Position numbers and translations under genes: made by a program | Source: Brasenia schreberi | Lineage: Eukaryota; Streptophyta; Magnoliopsida; Nymphaeales; Cabombaceae | Reading direction: 5' to 3' | Assembly (NCBI GenBank): GCA_036023115.1 | Contig: JAYKKT010000090.1 | Span: 36,038,501 to 36,102,500 of the forward strand | DNA: 64,000 bases | Shown: positions 49,901 to 62,252 of the stretch, piece by piece | Layout: each line of letters opens with the position of its first letter | Numbering within the stretch: the stretch's first letter is position 1 | Notes under the pieces: generated by a model | Database searches by the model: none | What the model was told of the DNA's origin: nothing | Seen by the model: only the letters and a program-made list of their open reading frames with translations

Positions 49901-52900
49901 ATAAAGAAATATGAACAATTAGTTGGGAAGTTGATATACTTGACATAACCAGACCTGATATTACATATGTGGTGGGGATCCTTAGTAGATTCATGCATGC
50001 ACCAAGACAACTACACATGGATGCAATCTTTAGAGTACTTAGATATCTAAAGGGTACACCAAGTAATGACATCTTATATTCTAAACATTAAGACATTAAT
50101 TTCAAATTATACACATATGTTGATTAGGCTGGATCTATAGACGACTGAAAGTCCACAACTGGGTATATTACATTGTTTGGGGAAACTTGATTTCCTGAAA
50201 GGATACAAAATAGTCGATGATCGCAAGATGTAGTGCAGAAGCAAAATACAGAGTTGCAACACAAGAAACTAGTGAATGATTGTGGCTTGTCTCTTTAATT
50301 ACATAAGTTCAAGAAAAAAATAATCTTTCAATATCGTTATACACAGATAACAGGGCAACAATTCAAATAGCCACCAACCTAGTTCAACATGAAAGGACAA
50401 AGCATATAGAACTAGATTGTCATTTCATAAGAGAAAAAATCGCAAACAAGACATTGCAAGTATAGTATATAAGTCAGAAGATAACATGTTAACCAAAGCA
50501 ATACCAAAAGTCACCCTATACGGATAGATTGCAAACATGTTAACCAAAGTAGTACCAAAAGTCACCCTATACAAATTGTGCACCAAGTTGGGAGTCTCAA
50601 ATATAATCCTCCAAACTTGAGGGGGAGTGTTTAAGAATGCCATGTATCATATAAATGGACTAATCTGCCCCTAACATGTGATGTTGGGTCACTATTTAAG
50701 TAGGGGTAAATTAGTCATTCAAATTAAAGCAAATAGTATAGAATAGGGTGCTTCATTAGGCTTTCTTTTTAAGAAGAGATTCAGTAGCAGCCGTAGACAC
50801 CCAAGTAGGGTCGCGAGATGCCATGTACTCTTCTCATCAATTTCTTGATGATTATCAATAAAGTTTGATGCATTTCATTTCACAGAATTGCATGCTTAGT
50901 ATACATAGAAAAGCAAATGCAAAGGCATAATTGACATCAGCTTTCTCCAAATGAACATGTGTCAAGCACTGGATCAACAACAAAAGAGGTAGAGGACGAC
51001 CACAAAAGTGTTGGAAAGAAACAATAAAGAATGATCTAGCTTATTGGGAGTTAACTGCTAACATGGCACACGATAGGGATCTGTGGAAACAAAGAATCCA
51101 TGTAGCCGACCCCGTCTAGTATGGGAAAAGGCTTAGTTGCTGTTGTTGTAGCACTGGATCATTTCCATTAATTTGAGGTTAACATTATTCCTTAAACATC
51201 CAATGTGATTGCTGAATCATTTTCTATTAGAATATTTTCTATTGTCAGTCACTTGCTTTCATGGGTGATATTGATATAAGTTTTTCCAGTTTCTGATTTA
51301 TCTCTTTTCTTTTGTTTTCTTTTTTGAATAGACAAAGCAGAGAAGTTAATTGCAGAAGCTGCTTCATATGGGTCACAACTAATTGTATTTCCTGAAGCAT
51401 TTATTGGTGGCTATCCACGTGGTTCTGACTTTGGTGTTGTAATTGGTAGTCGCTCTGCGAAAGGTCGAGAAGAGTTTCGGAAGTATCATGCTGCAGCTAT
51501 TGATGTGCCAGGTAAGTTCCAATTAGAGTGGAAAGCTGCATTTCATGACCTTGATGAGTGTTTGGTTAAACATGTTCTTTCATTTGCATTTTGGTGTTAA
51601 TTATAGATATGAATGCATTGCTTGCACACACCTGAAACTTGGAAATTAGGCATTGGATTTGGGCATGGATGGAAGCAGGGAATACAACTAATGAAGCAGA
51701 ATGGTCACGTGTTTGTATTTTGAAGTTGCTCATTTGTTCTTCACCTTCTGTTGATGTTTTTTCCTAATGCTGCATTTCATTTATTTTGCGATACTAATGC
51801 CACTAAGTGGTTGAGAAAAGCAGGGTGAAGATCAGTGAATCCTATGTTGTGAGCACTTGTATTGATCTTAGTGACACCTTGGTTTCTGCCTTTTCCACAA
51901 CCAACAACGGTATCCCCATTATTTTGAGTTCTGCCTTTTCCAAAACCAACAATGGTATCCCCATTATTTGCTGTATAACCTTCTTATATGCCACCATATT
52001 TAGGGGATGCTGCCATTTGTATAGTAAATTATGCAGATCTTTGTTGACATATTGATTTGCCTTATGTACACGCCTCTTTTTCTCTTGCCAAGTACGTAAT
52101 ATATGGTTATTCTTGTTTTCGCAAATTCTTGTCTTGCAGTATTTTTCTTCACTAATGTTGTATTTTGAATTTTCTATACTTTCTAGTGTTTGTCTTCTCT
52201 GCGGTACTTCTATATTAATTTAGATATGGTTACTGTTCTTTCATTCATGTCTTATGTACGATCCATTTGTATCTTCCTTCTTGCTTATACATGTGTGAAG
52301 TTCAATTTTAGAAAGCAGCTTTTTGGGTATTTATACTTTACTTACGTGCCATGAAACACTTTTCTTTTAATGCCCCTGTTTTTTATGGCTGATGAGATTC
52401 AGTATGGTGTAATAATTTCTGCTCATAATATGTAGGCCCTGAAGTTGACCGTCTGGCCAGTATTGCTGGGAAATACAAGGTTTATCTGGTGATAGGTGTC
52501 ATTGAGCGAGCAGTATACACGCTGTACTGCACGGTTTTGTTCTTTGATTCTCATGGGCAATACTTGGGAAAGCACCGCAAACTGATGCCTACAGCACTTG
52601 AACGTGTCATATGGGGATTTGGAGATGGATCAACAATTCCTGTATTTGGGACTCCCATTGGGAAGATAGGTGCCCTTATTTGCTGGGAGAACAGAATGCC
52701 TCTGCTGAGAACGGCGATGTATGGTAAAGGTAAGTCATTCTACAACTAGAGTTTTCAAGACATTTCTTCACGCTTATTGCTGCAGGTGAACATTTTGAAC
52801 ATTTCCAATTCTTCTCTTTTATCTGTGCTTGTGCATCTGTGTTTGGTAGACAAGAATGGGATTTTCTTTTGACCCATTGATTGGTGAAATCACTATAAAG

Positions 52901-54068
52901 ATGATTTTTTGTAACGTCTTTCCAGTGGCCCATGATAAGCCTGTTGTGGACGTTGATGACCGTGGATGGGTCATTCTATGGTTTTAACCTTGGAAGAAAT
53001 TTTCCCACTGATAAATATGTGGATATCTATTTACCTCCTCTTGACCTACCAAGTTCAGCTGTCTTTGAAGGATTCCCTTATTTGAAGTGTTCAGCTTATG
53101 GGCTGTTTTCGATTATATCATGTTACTATCCACTGTTATTACCTCCAACTCCATCTTCCGTATGAGTATTTCGTGGGGGCTTTGTCTGAATCCTAGACAG
53201 GCCTTTCCAAGTTGGGTACTTTTGGATTGCATTTTCTACTGAAATTAACTTGCAGGATGTTTTAGATTATATCATGTTACTATCCACTGTCACGTATTCT
53301 TTTTTTGGAACACAATCAATGGGCTTGCATGGTATGCTATGATATGTTTGCTGCTCTTGCTTGCATTTCTCTAAGATTGATAGGTAGTCTAACTAAGATT
53401 TGCTATCTCGTGAGGACAATCTTTCACAGTATCGTATGTTTATGTGATTCTTATGGTGCCATTTGTTCTTTAGGTATTGAAATATACTGTGCCCCAACTG
53501 CGGATGCAAGAGATGTATGGCGATCATCAATGATCCACATCGCACTTGAAGGTGGTTGCTTTGTTCTGTCAGCAAACCAGTTCTGCCGACGGAAAGACTA
53601 TCCCCCACCACCAGATTATATTTTTGGTGCTGCACATGAGGAGCCATCACCCGATTCAGTTGTATGTGCTGGCGGCAGTGTCATTATTTCACCATCAGGT
53701 TCTATACTAGCTGGTCCCAATTACGAAGGAGAAGCGCTCATTTCTGCTGACCTGGGTATGTGATCTTTAGTTAAACGTACGCATGAATTGATCTCTATTC
53801 TCTAGTTAAATATGTGCATGAATTGGTAGCTAGTAAACTCTTCTTTATCAGGGTTTATTTCATTCATTTACATGCGATTTTGTTATTGAGCTTCTTCCTG
53901 TTTCTTGGAGTAACACGCTCATTCCTTCCTGTTAAATCAGATTTTGGAGAAATCGCACGCTCGAAATTTGACTTTGATGTTGTTGGCCACTATGCACGGC
54001 CTGATGTCCTATCTTTGATTGTGAAGGATCATCCTCTGAATCCAGTGTCATTTATGTCGGCAGATTAA
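43159..54068 (+). CDS. NIT4: Nitrilase 4 (beta-cyanoalanine nitrilase/hydratase)
   Basis: Five GT-AG exons: 43159-43276, 51332-51511, 52436-52729, 53474-53755 and 53941-54068. They are phase-consistent and give 333 residues, about 20 fewer than Arabidopsis NIT4, the shortfall being at the N-terminus. The carbon-nitrogen hydrolase triad is intact: Glu61 in [13 protein letters not shown], Lys148 in GKHRKLMPT and Cys182 in [10 protein letters not shown]. Other family blocks are [24 protein letters not shown] and [12 protein letters not shown]4 enzymes convert beta-cyanoalanine, the product of cyanide detoxification, to aspartate plus ammonia and to asparagine. The ATG at 43159 fits the conserved [18 protein letters not shown] start region. 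Intron 1 is 8.06 kb and full of transposons. The 61-codon ORF lies immediately upstream. Confidence 0.96.
44162..45290 (-). mobile_element. 5'-truncated RTE-type LINE (NIT4 intron 1)
   Basis: The minus strand holds the 3' half of an RTE LINE. It includes a reverse-transcriptase word [13 protein letters not shown] (ORF remnant 45036-45272), degraded C-terminal words (MSGHTRK-type region about 44380-44530) and the AACAACAACT tail complement at 44165. It is longer than the ADCS-intron copies but frame-broken throughout. No clear target-site duplication. Confidence 0.8.
45540..50884 (+). mobile_element. Degenerate Ty1/copia retrotransposon with nested hAT (NIT4 intron 1)
   Basis: The element has the same orientation as NIT4. 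In order are a gag remnant (about 45540-45840), a protease word [10 protein letters not shown] (about 46310-46345), GAG-pre-integrase and integrase (HLDVWE near 46850, SYDGGEF near 47055), reverse transcriptase (about 47930-50060, interrupted by the hAT), RNase H (about 50220-50440), a polypurine tract AACTTGAGGGGGAG and a 3' LTR from TGTTTAAGAATG (50629) to about 50884. The usual YVDD catalytic aspartates are lost (YVAN near 49626). Stops and shifts are frequent. No 5' LTR is found, so the 5' end is truncated. Confidence 0.87.
48010..49164. mobile_element. Non-autonomous hAT element nested in copia
   Basis: 1155 bp, terminal words CAGTGTTGTTTGACGC (left) and CAGTGTTATCCGTATCG (right, reverse-complemented). 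It is flanked by an exact 8-bp target-site duplication GGAGAGAG at 48002-48009 and 49165-49172. Subterminal CGATACG/CGTATCG words are abundant at both ends. No transposase is encoded; the small ORF 48474-48686 is not recognisable. The insertion splits the reverse-transcriptase region of the copia host at one point without loss of flanking sequence. Confidence 0.88.
50977..51149 (+). mobile_element. Very short RTE LINE 3' end with 12-bp TSD (NIT4 intron 1)
   Basis: The last 173 bp of the RTE LINE, from a GGTAGAGGACGACC word to a TTGCTGTTGTTGT tail. It is flanked by exact duplications AGCACTGGATCA at 50965-50976 and 51150-51161. It lies 182 bp before NIT4 exon 2. A dead-on-arrival insertion. 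Confidence 0.88.
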
Positions 54069-55123
54069 AGTGATGGATCTCAAAAGCTGTACTGGCACTT
54101 TTTCATATTCGTTTTTGTGGTTTAATCTTTTGGTAGTTTTAGTTTTTGGTATCTAATCCACATTTTCCATTGAAGTTCTAATCTCTTTCCATGCTTTCAT
54201 TTTTACTGTTTATTTCCACAAGCAGGTGATCTGGAAAGGGCTGAAGAGCTGGCCTGGAACCCATGAAATAAAAGACATGCTTCCCTGCCTGCCTATAAAT
54301 TTGCTGATGGATGGCTGGTCTTGTAGTTACTGGTGTCATTCTTCGTACCATGACTCTTGATAGTATTTTCTTCTTCTGCAAACCACCTTTATCTGTACAG
54401 GACTTTAACAAATAGCTACTGGCATGTGGATTAACTATTATATGTCATGCATATGTTGTTCATGGTTATGGTAGTCAGCGAAGAGGGCTTTTCATTGATG
54501 CTATTGCTTGCTAAGTCTCTTTTTGATAAGGTATAGCGGGGGAACGGCTACTAGTTTTGACGCGAACCTCACCCGTAGGGGTGCCAGTTTCAGACATGAA
54601 CCTACAACCCGAACCGGAAAATCTGGGTCAGGGTGTAGGCACACCAGGTCAGGTCTGGTTTCCTGTATAAACCCAATTATGTAGATGGGGTTGTAGTCGG
54701 GTCAAGTTGACGCAAAACCGATATGGTGGGACTGGGTTTTGAAAAATGACCTGAGAAAAAAGGGTGGTCGGAACCTGCTTTTGACCCAGCCTAACTAGTT
54801 GCCCTTCCTGAAGGATGTGAAGGGCCTCAGCTTGGATCGTTTGATGTGTATTAACGTGCTTGAACTAATTGGATATTACCTAACTGGATCTGGAGCAGGA
54901 TGGGAAAAGATCCATTCCGAATTTTGATCCATAATCAAATTAACTTCATGTCATATGGTAGATATGGATCCAGAATCGGTTTTAAAAATAAAAAAGATTG
55001 ATATATATATAGAGAGAGATGGCCAATTCGGGGTAAATCGGAACTGTTGGTTCCAGTTCTGGAACTAAGAACCGTAGTTAATTGGGACCGTTGTCAGTTG
55101 TTCCAGTTTTGGTTTGAAGCAAA
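54069..55123. other. NIT4 3' region and spacer
   Basis: The NIT4 3' UTR probably lies within the first few hundred bases. From about 54540 to 54800 the sequence is rich in GGGTC/GACCC words (TAGGGGTGCC near 54576, TAGTTGCCCTT near 54797). This suggests a degraded hAT-type MITE, but no target-site duplication was found. Confidence 0.45.
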
Positions 55124-55131
55124 ACCAAAAT

Positions 55132-55615
55132 TAGGTCTGAGCATTGGTCGGTTCTGTTCACTCACTTGAATAGACCGAAAACTGAAATTGTGCTGAAAAT
55201 TCAAACTGACAACGAACCGATTTGTAAAGGTAACCAAACTTAACCAGAGATGAAATTTATTGGTTCGGTTCCATTCAGTTAACTGATTATATAAAGTTTT
55301 AATTCCTTGCTATTTCGTGCTAACTTTTAGTGCTATTATATTGTTAACAGTACTTGCAACGAATAACCAGTTAATGAAAATAATGAGCATCTCTAAGTGA
55401 GAATGTTAAGGTTTTTCACACAAGCTGGACCTCGGTTGATATAATATGTTAAAGTTCTGGTTATCGGATCGGTTTGGCTTTGGATTCCTTGAAACCAAAA
55501 CTGAACCGAGAACTGAATTACTTTAGAAAAATGAACTGGTCTTTAATAGAATTGAACTGAGTCGGAAATTTCGGTTCGGCTTGATTTGGTTAACACCGAA
55601 TAATTCTTGCCCCTA
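55132..55615. mobile_element. hAT-type MITE of the GGTTC-rich kind with 8-bp TSD
   Basis: A 484-bp non-coding element. The left end is TAGGTCTGAGCATTGGTCGG and the right end, reverse-complemented, TAGGGGCAAGAATTATTCGG. It has an exact 8-bp target-site duplication ACCAAAAT at 55124-55131 and 55616-55623. Repeated GGTTCGG/CCGAACC-type words fill the interior. Confidence 0.82.
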
Positions 55616-55623
55616 ACCAAAAT

Positions 55624-57092
55624 AAATCAAACCAAGTAAAAGAATAAAAGGTGATGATCTCGGTATCTGGACCATGCATCTGGCGTCGGCCACCCCATTG
55701 TAGAAGAAGAGTTGCACTTTATCATGGAGCTACATCTCCAAATACCTCTTCAAATGTGCAAACCACCTTAATTACATGCCACTTATGTGGAAATCTATAT
55801 GCATGACCTCCTTACCTTACAGTAAGGTCGCGGGGCGATATTCAAGTTCCAGAGGAAAGAAAAAGATTTAGATTTTTTGATGCAAAAACTGTAATTTAGA
55901 AAGTGGAGAATTGTTAGAATTGCTCAAGGATGTGAAAGTCCTAATGCTTGAAAGATACATCAGATGAATCCTTTCAAAGCTAATCACTTGCTAACTAAAA
56001 TTGAGAAGCTAAATGTGTGTGTGAAGGGATAACAGTAAAACCCTCCTGCATCCACCATTTGAAGGGTTATTTTCTCCACAATTAATGATTCAAATTAAGT
56101 GAATTCACATTCTTTCAATAGTTAATGGTTCTAATCAAGTGTTGAATGTCTGCGATTGGAAACGTTATATTCGTTCAATCATGCTAGATGGGGTCAGTTA
56201 CATGGATTCTTTATTTTCATAGAGTTTGATCATGTGTCATCAATATAAACTAGATCATTCTTTATTGTTTCCTTCCAATAATTTTGTTTCTTTTTTCTCT
56301 TTTAATATTTTTACAATTTAGTTTTTCATATCTTTTTATCAAAACTTTTTTAGTCGTCTTTCTATGTTTGCAAACCATCTTAAACAATTTTCACTCATTT
56401 TGTCAGGTAACATCAATTTGTTTCTAATGATCTCATTATGTATAGTCTTTTCTTATATGACCACTCATCCATCTTAACATCTTCCTTTCTGCCATGAACT
56501 TCTTTTATACATCTCAGCACCAATTTGTCCATTTGTTGCACGAAAATTCAGGTGATGTTCAACTCCAAATATATAACATGGCATAAGCATGACACAGAAC
56601 ATCAAATTGCCAGCAGTATCACAGCCAACACGAAAACTCCATATAGACACGATAAAAAGTTTGCCTTCTGGTCCACCAATGTAATAAGAAATCAGACGTG
56701 CCTTTCAAACTCGAGACTTGCGACTTTGAGCTTCTTTCCAGTCGACCCCTTAGCGAGCAAGGTTGTTGGCTCTTTGTGCTAAATCCATTATGGGGGGATA
56801 AAAGAAAGATATAGAAACGTGTTCGCCTAGTGACCATGAAAGTTCCATTTTGCTATTGCATTTGCATTATGAGTAGCAGTGTCTTCAAGGAGAATAATAA
56901 AGAGAGCTTCCACTTTTGACACATGGAAAAGAATTCATAATATGGTAACTCTCAAACATTCTTTTATCTTTCTTCTTTTTTTTTATTATTGATCATAAAT
57001 AATTCACATATATGCTTTGCTACTTCTCGAAACTTAAAAGAATGTATTCGCCTTCTCAAGTACGACAGTAAACATCAAATGCATCAGTATGA

Positions 57093-57127
<35 letters not shown>

Positions 57128-58980
57128 TTATTTATTTATTTATTTATTATATTTATATATGTATGTCTCTCTCTATATGTGTATGTCTCTCTCTTTATAT
57201 ATATGTGTATATATACGACTCTCTGTGTGTATATATGTCTATGCACCATCATACCCCTTAGTTTTCACTCTTTAGCAAGTTAGTTCAAACTCACTAATGG
57301 TGTCACCTGAAGATGATGTGAAAGATTATTTTATGTAATTAGAGTTATGTGATTAAGGACTCGATAGCCACATCATTATTAAATATTAAATTGAATTTTA
57401 ATATACATTTATTATTATTAAAATTCACATTTCAATAATTATTACTATTAAAGAATACATAATATTTATAAATATTTTAATTTAATATTACAGTATAATG
57501 TAAATATATGTGATTCTGATGTATTAGATGACATAGCAAGTAATCTGAGATGTGAGGGTAAATCAATTAATATAAGTTAACATGTCAAGTAGTGTAAGAA
57601 ATGATGTGTTACATTGGATTAAGAGTAACTATATTAGGCATTTATTACTAATCTTATTAACAGTAAAAATAAGAAGAAATCATAGAGAACCTTTTAAACC
57701 AGATACCAAAATGAAAAATAGTCAAACCACACAATACTTTTTTACAGTTTTTCCATTTATATGATATACAAGTCTATATGTATAGATGTGCACAGGCTTG
57801 GTTTTGTACTCTCACACACACGCTCTCTTTCTCTCTCTCTATACCCACAAAGAAAGGCAAAGAAATAGTCTCATATAATATATAAATCCACACACACGTG
57901 TGTGTGGCAGATACATCCTAGGGACAAAAAAAGAAGGATGGGTTCCACAGACCATTTCATTGATTGTGCTCCAAGATTGGAACTTTTGACCGCCGGCTGG
58001 ATGATGGATCCCTTTCTAGTTATTAATTACTTGATCACACAAACAAGTTGTACCTGCAAAAACAACTTTTGTATCATGAAAGACATAGTTAAGATTTGAA
58101 TGGAAAATCAAAAAAATTGCTTTTTGAATTAATTGTACTTGCAAAAAGTACAATGTTACTAACATATACATGCATTATATATATATATATATATAGATAT
58201 AGATATTCTTTTCTTGATAATTACAGTAAAAAGCTAGTAGGTGATCCTTGGATTTCACTAGTACATTGGTAACAGGGCAAGTAAGGGGCACAAAATTGAG
58301 GTTTACGGGGTTCCCGGTATAGCTATCTATACCCATTCCCGAAGCTATACCCGCCCTCGACTCCATCTCTAATGGTGATTAGTCCATGATTATGCCATTG
58401 GCTCTTTGTTGAATTGCATGATTCCCCAACGGGTTTTATACGACTAGGATTTAACCGTTAGCAATACCTCTTCTTTTAATTCAAGTTTAGTCGCATAAAA
58501 GCAATTCATATATAACTTTTTCATATATAAAATGAGTTTTATATATACCTCTTTCAACAGGGAACCTACAAAAAGACATTGTACACTATTGAACAAAACA
58601 AAAAGACATTGTACACTATTGAACAAACTTTGGAATCATCGATTCTCGAAGGGTGCATGTGTGTTAGGCTTAGTTCCTTCTAAAGAAAAAGGAAAAACTT
58701 GTGAATCGACGACGCCCTAGTCTGGTCAGCTATTGCTCTTTATACTTTTTGATTTCAAGTGGTAATAAATAAACAAAACGTTGAAAAGCAACGGGTTGCA
58801 GAGAGGGATACAGTGGCCATTATACTCATGGAGGGGGACGAGTGGGGAACGATTGAAAATTAGTGGGGGCATTAGGCCACCGAAACAGTGGCTTTGCGGT
58901 AAACCTCTCACCCTTTAAAAACCGCGTCCGGACCATCAAAACCCAAGCCAACCGGGCCAAGCACAGCTCGCTTGAGAAAG
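55624..58980. other. Intergenic, repeats only
   Basis: No gene recognised. A degraded minus-strand RTE LINE trace covers about 56170-56530 (CTAGATGGGGTCAG word near 56184, ATGACCACTCATCC near 56456). Simple sequence (CT, TA, TATT, GT runs) covers about 57090-57240, with more TA at about 58174-58196. A 27-bp direct repeat containing AAAAGACATTGTACACTATT occurs at about 58569 and 58601. Confidence 0.5.
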
Positions 58981-59478
58981 ATGGTGGGCACGGGCCAAAG
59001 CGAGGGCTCATTCTCCAGCCTCCGCGCGTACGGGGAGGCCCTTCTGCAGACGCCAGTGAGGTTTGCCCTTCGCGCCGGAGCCGTGTCGACAACCGTGAAG
59101 GAGCTGAGTAGAGTCCGAGCCCGGGCCGTGTCCGACATGCGGCAGCGGCTCATGTGGTGCGACCTCGTCGGCTTCGGCTTCGGCCTCGGTGGTATGATTG
59201 GCGCCGGCATCTTCGTCACCGTCGGTGCCGCCTCCGCCCATAAGGCCGGCCCAGTTGTCCTTCTCTCCTACGTCCTCGCCGGCCTCTGCGCCCTCCTCTC
59301 TGCCTTCTGCTATACCGAGTTCGCCGTCGAAATGCCCGTTGCCGGCGGCGCCTTCAGCTTCCCTCGCGTCACCTTCGGTGAGTTAATTCATGGATTTCTC
59401 CTCTTAATTTCTCTTCTTCTCTTGCTTACGATGTATCCTTCTTCAGGGGAATTCGCCGCGTTTATGACCGGCGCAATA
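58981..59478 (+). pseudogene. 5' fragment of cationic amino-acid transporter (CAT family)
   Basis: Exon 1 (58981-59377) encodes 132 residues of a plant CAT-type APC transporter. It has an N-terminal cytosolic region with RALMWCDL-like RQRLMWCDL, then GFGFGLGGMIGAGIFVTVG (first helix, substrate-binding glycine motif), AGPVVLLSYVLAG and CYTEFAVEMPVAGGAFSF. A 69-bp GT-AG intron follows, and exon 2 starts at 59447 with GEFAAFMTGA. After about 59478 similarity stops abruptly in A-rich sequence and a stop codon. No further exons occur to the right within the window. The codon usage is GC-rich, as in a real gene start. It is either truncated or interrupted by a very large insertion. Confidence 0.82.
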
Positions 59479-62252
59479 TGTACCCAAAAAAAAGGAGAGA
59501 ATTAATGCAAAGATGTTCATGAAGAATGACAATACTGTAAAAATGTTTCACATGTTTCTGAAACTTGAGGATTTTAGCCTGGGATACGAGTCAAGCAACT
59601 CGTACATGTGACACGAGATGACACGATTTAAGGTACATACGTGGTCACAATATGTACCTTAAATTCTGAAAATTTGCATTTTTTTATTGAAATTTCAAGA
59701 CAAATTGAGAACTTTTAAAGTCTGCCGCACCCCGAAACAAGTTTCTGGATCCACCACTGATTAGACAATAGTCCATAGCTGCTCTATCACTGACAGGAAT
59801 CTAACTGTGACTCGAATAAGGACACAGAAGATGGGCAAACCAACCAGCTAACGTGATGAAACACCCCCAACACGGCATGTGGATCCGAAGGCTGAGTGCA
59901 CTGAAAAGTTAGGGTCAATGGTTCAGGGTCCGGTACAGATGCAGGTCAGTTCAGGTCCGGATCTAACTTTGAGATGTGGATACCAGACCGCGGTTTATGT
60001 CCCGGAGATTTAGAAAAAAACTAGATTTTATATGAATATGTAAAGAATAACATACATACATATATATATACATATACATATATATATATATAATGGGAGG
60101 TATAAGCTAGATAGAACTCATGATTTTCAACTTGTGAGCTGACCCCCTAGCCAGGTGAGCTATTTCTCGTCGTGCGAATAATGTACTTTTTACATTAGAA
60201 CTTGCACGATACGATTATAAGTTTACAAGCCACATCGTGATCGACAGGTTAATTATATCTTGTGATTGCCAAGCCAATCAAGAATAAAACAAGTCCTTCA
60301 ACCCTGTGAGCAAGGGTCCTGGATCATGTGTGATTCTTTCTCATCATCTTCTTCCTCTTCCTCCTTTTCTTCAAAATCAAAGTTCGCTAGTCATTTTATA
60401 TAACCAGCGAGAAACCCTTTTCTTAATTTCCTCAATTTTAATTAATTTGTTACTAATTTTTTGAGCATTCGGATCATCTCTCACCTTATCAAATTCTTTT
60501 TTCTTCTCGATGGACTACAAACTTGTAAGTAAATAAAGTTTGTAAGGTATGAGTTACTTTCAAGGTTTATTTGGCTATACACTATGGATAGTGCATAGTT
60601 CTATGATATCACTCAAAGCGAGGTAGCGATGGAAATGAACCGAGCTGCTCGTGGTTCAACTCATTCAGTGCTTGGTCAGATTGGCTCGTAAAGTGTGTGT
60701 TACGGTTGTGTTCGAAAAGCACGTGAGCTCGCCTAATGGGTGGGTGCACAAGCTGTCGAATGGTCAAATGGTTCAATTTGAAATGATACGAGTAAATAAA
60801 ATTTTGACTAAATATTTTCTTAATCATTTTCTAAATTAAAAATTATGCATGAAAAATGAAGTCATCCTTTTCGTGTGATCTGGATAGAAATATGCTATGA
60901 GACTGCATGAATGTCAATGCGTTCAAGTGCTAGATGATGATCACCTGGATCACTCGACCTTAATTGGATATGAACTGAAGCTCTCATGTTCGCGAATGGA
61001 AATGCTTGAAGTGCATGCTCTATACATCCTAATTCTCAACCACATATACTCCAACTCAAGTCCCTTCTGAAGCATCCTCAAAATTACTGTTACTATCTAC
61101 TGAAGAATACTATTTGAGCACGGATTGGGCCTGGTAGTGTTTGGGACCAACTAGAACTGCATCTAGATGGATCTCAACCCAATCAAGCAAAGCTAGAAAA
61201 AATGGCCAAAGACTCATGTTTTAGCAAGTTGGTAAGATCCAAATGTCCAAGATAATGCACAATCTCAACGATGATTAATAAAGATGAAGAACAAAGGAGA
61301 ATAAGAATGATCAATAACAGGTTGATGAAGAAACCATGAAAAGACAATAAATTCATGATCAAAAGAGAAGAGAGAAGGAAATTTGGGAGCCAAGTTCGAT
61401 ACATTAATCAATAATAATATTAGTAGTAATAAAATAATAATAATAATACATAATGCATAATGCAAGATTATATCTCTCACTAGCAGTGACTGTTTGAGAA
61501 TTATATTGGTCAAGCCTTATCCTTACCAATTAAAAAAAGTTTTTTTCATCATAGATATCATAAGATACAATATACGTAAATACTTGCATGCGAGCAAACA
61601 CGCACATGCTCACACACAGACACAGTAGACCCATGCATGTACCATCATCGGTGACCTGTATCCCCAGATGATATCTCTTACTAGTAGTGGTGGCAAACCT
61701 GGTCAAGGTCCGGGTTTGATTAGGTCAAAAACAGTTCGATCTTAGATCCGATTGTCACAAAAAAATATACAAGATAACATTAAAACTATGAGTAAAGAGA
61801 AATCAAGAACAATCTTAAAAAGAAAAATACAACTGAAAACAGGTCGGGTTCAGGTTTGCGTTGTTTAGGTCTGACCTATACGTTGAAGGGTTCTCTTCTT
61901 TGGATCTATCTAAATAATCTACACGTTTAGGCGGTGCAAATGCAAATCTGGGTAATGGTTCTGGGTTGTCTGATCCGGTTTGTTTCATCTGAGTCCTGTT
62001 AGAATGGATCAGCAGTTCAGCACCAACTTCAATTGACACGAAAAAAGGGATCGTGTTCGACTTGGCTCGTTCTTCCCTTTAACAAAGGGACTCCCCAGTA
62101 GTAGACCCTCCCGCGCCGTCGTAGCCGATAGAAGAGCGGAGCGACGAGTTGTAGTTTTTTTTTTAATGATGTGAAACTCTGTCTCCGAGGGAGGGAGTCA
62201 TCACCTTACCGAGAAGAATTCCCCCTTCCCCCACCCCCCCGTGCTGCTTTTC
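59479..62252. other. Intergenic, no gene recognised
   Basis: AT-rich spacer. GGTCC/GGTTC-rich stretches at about 59915-60000 and 61690-62010 resemble degraded hAT-type repeats. A (TAA)n run lies at about 61410-61450 and TA/CA runs near 60050-60095. From about 62060 the sequence becomes GC-rich and leads into the next gene start. Confidence 0.45.
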
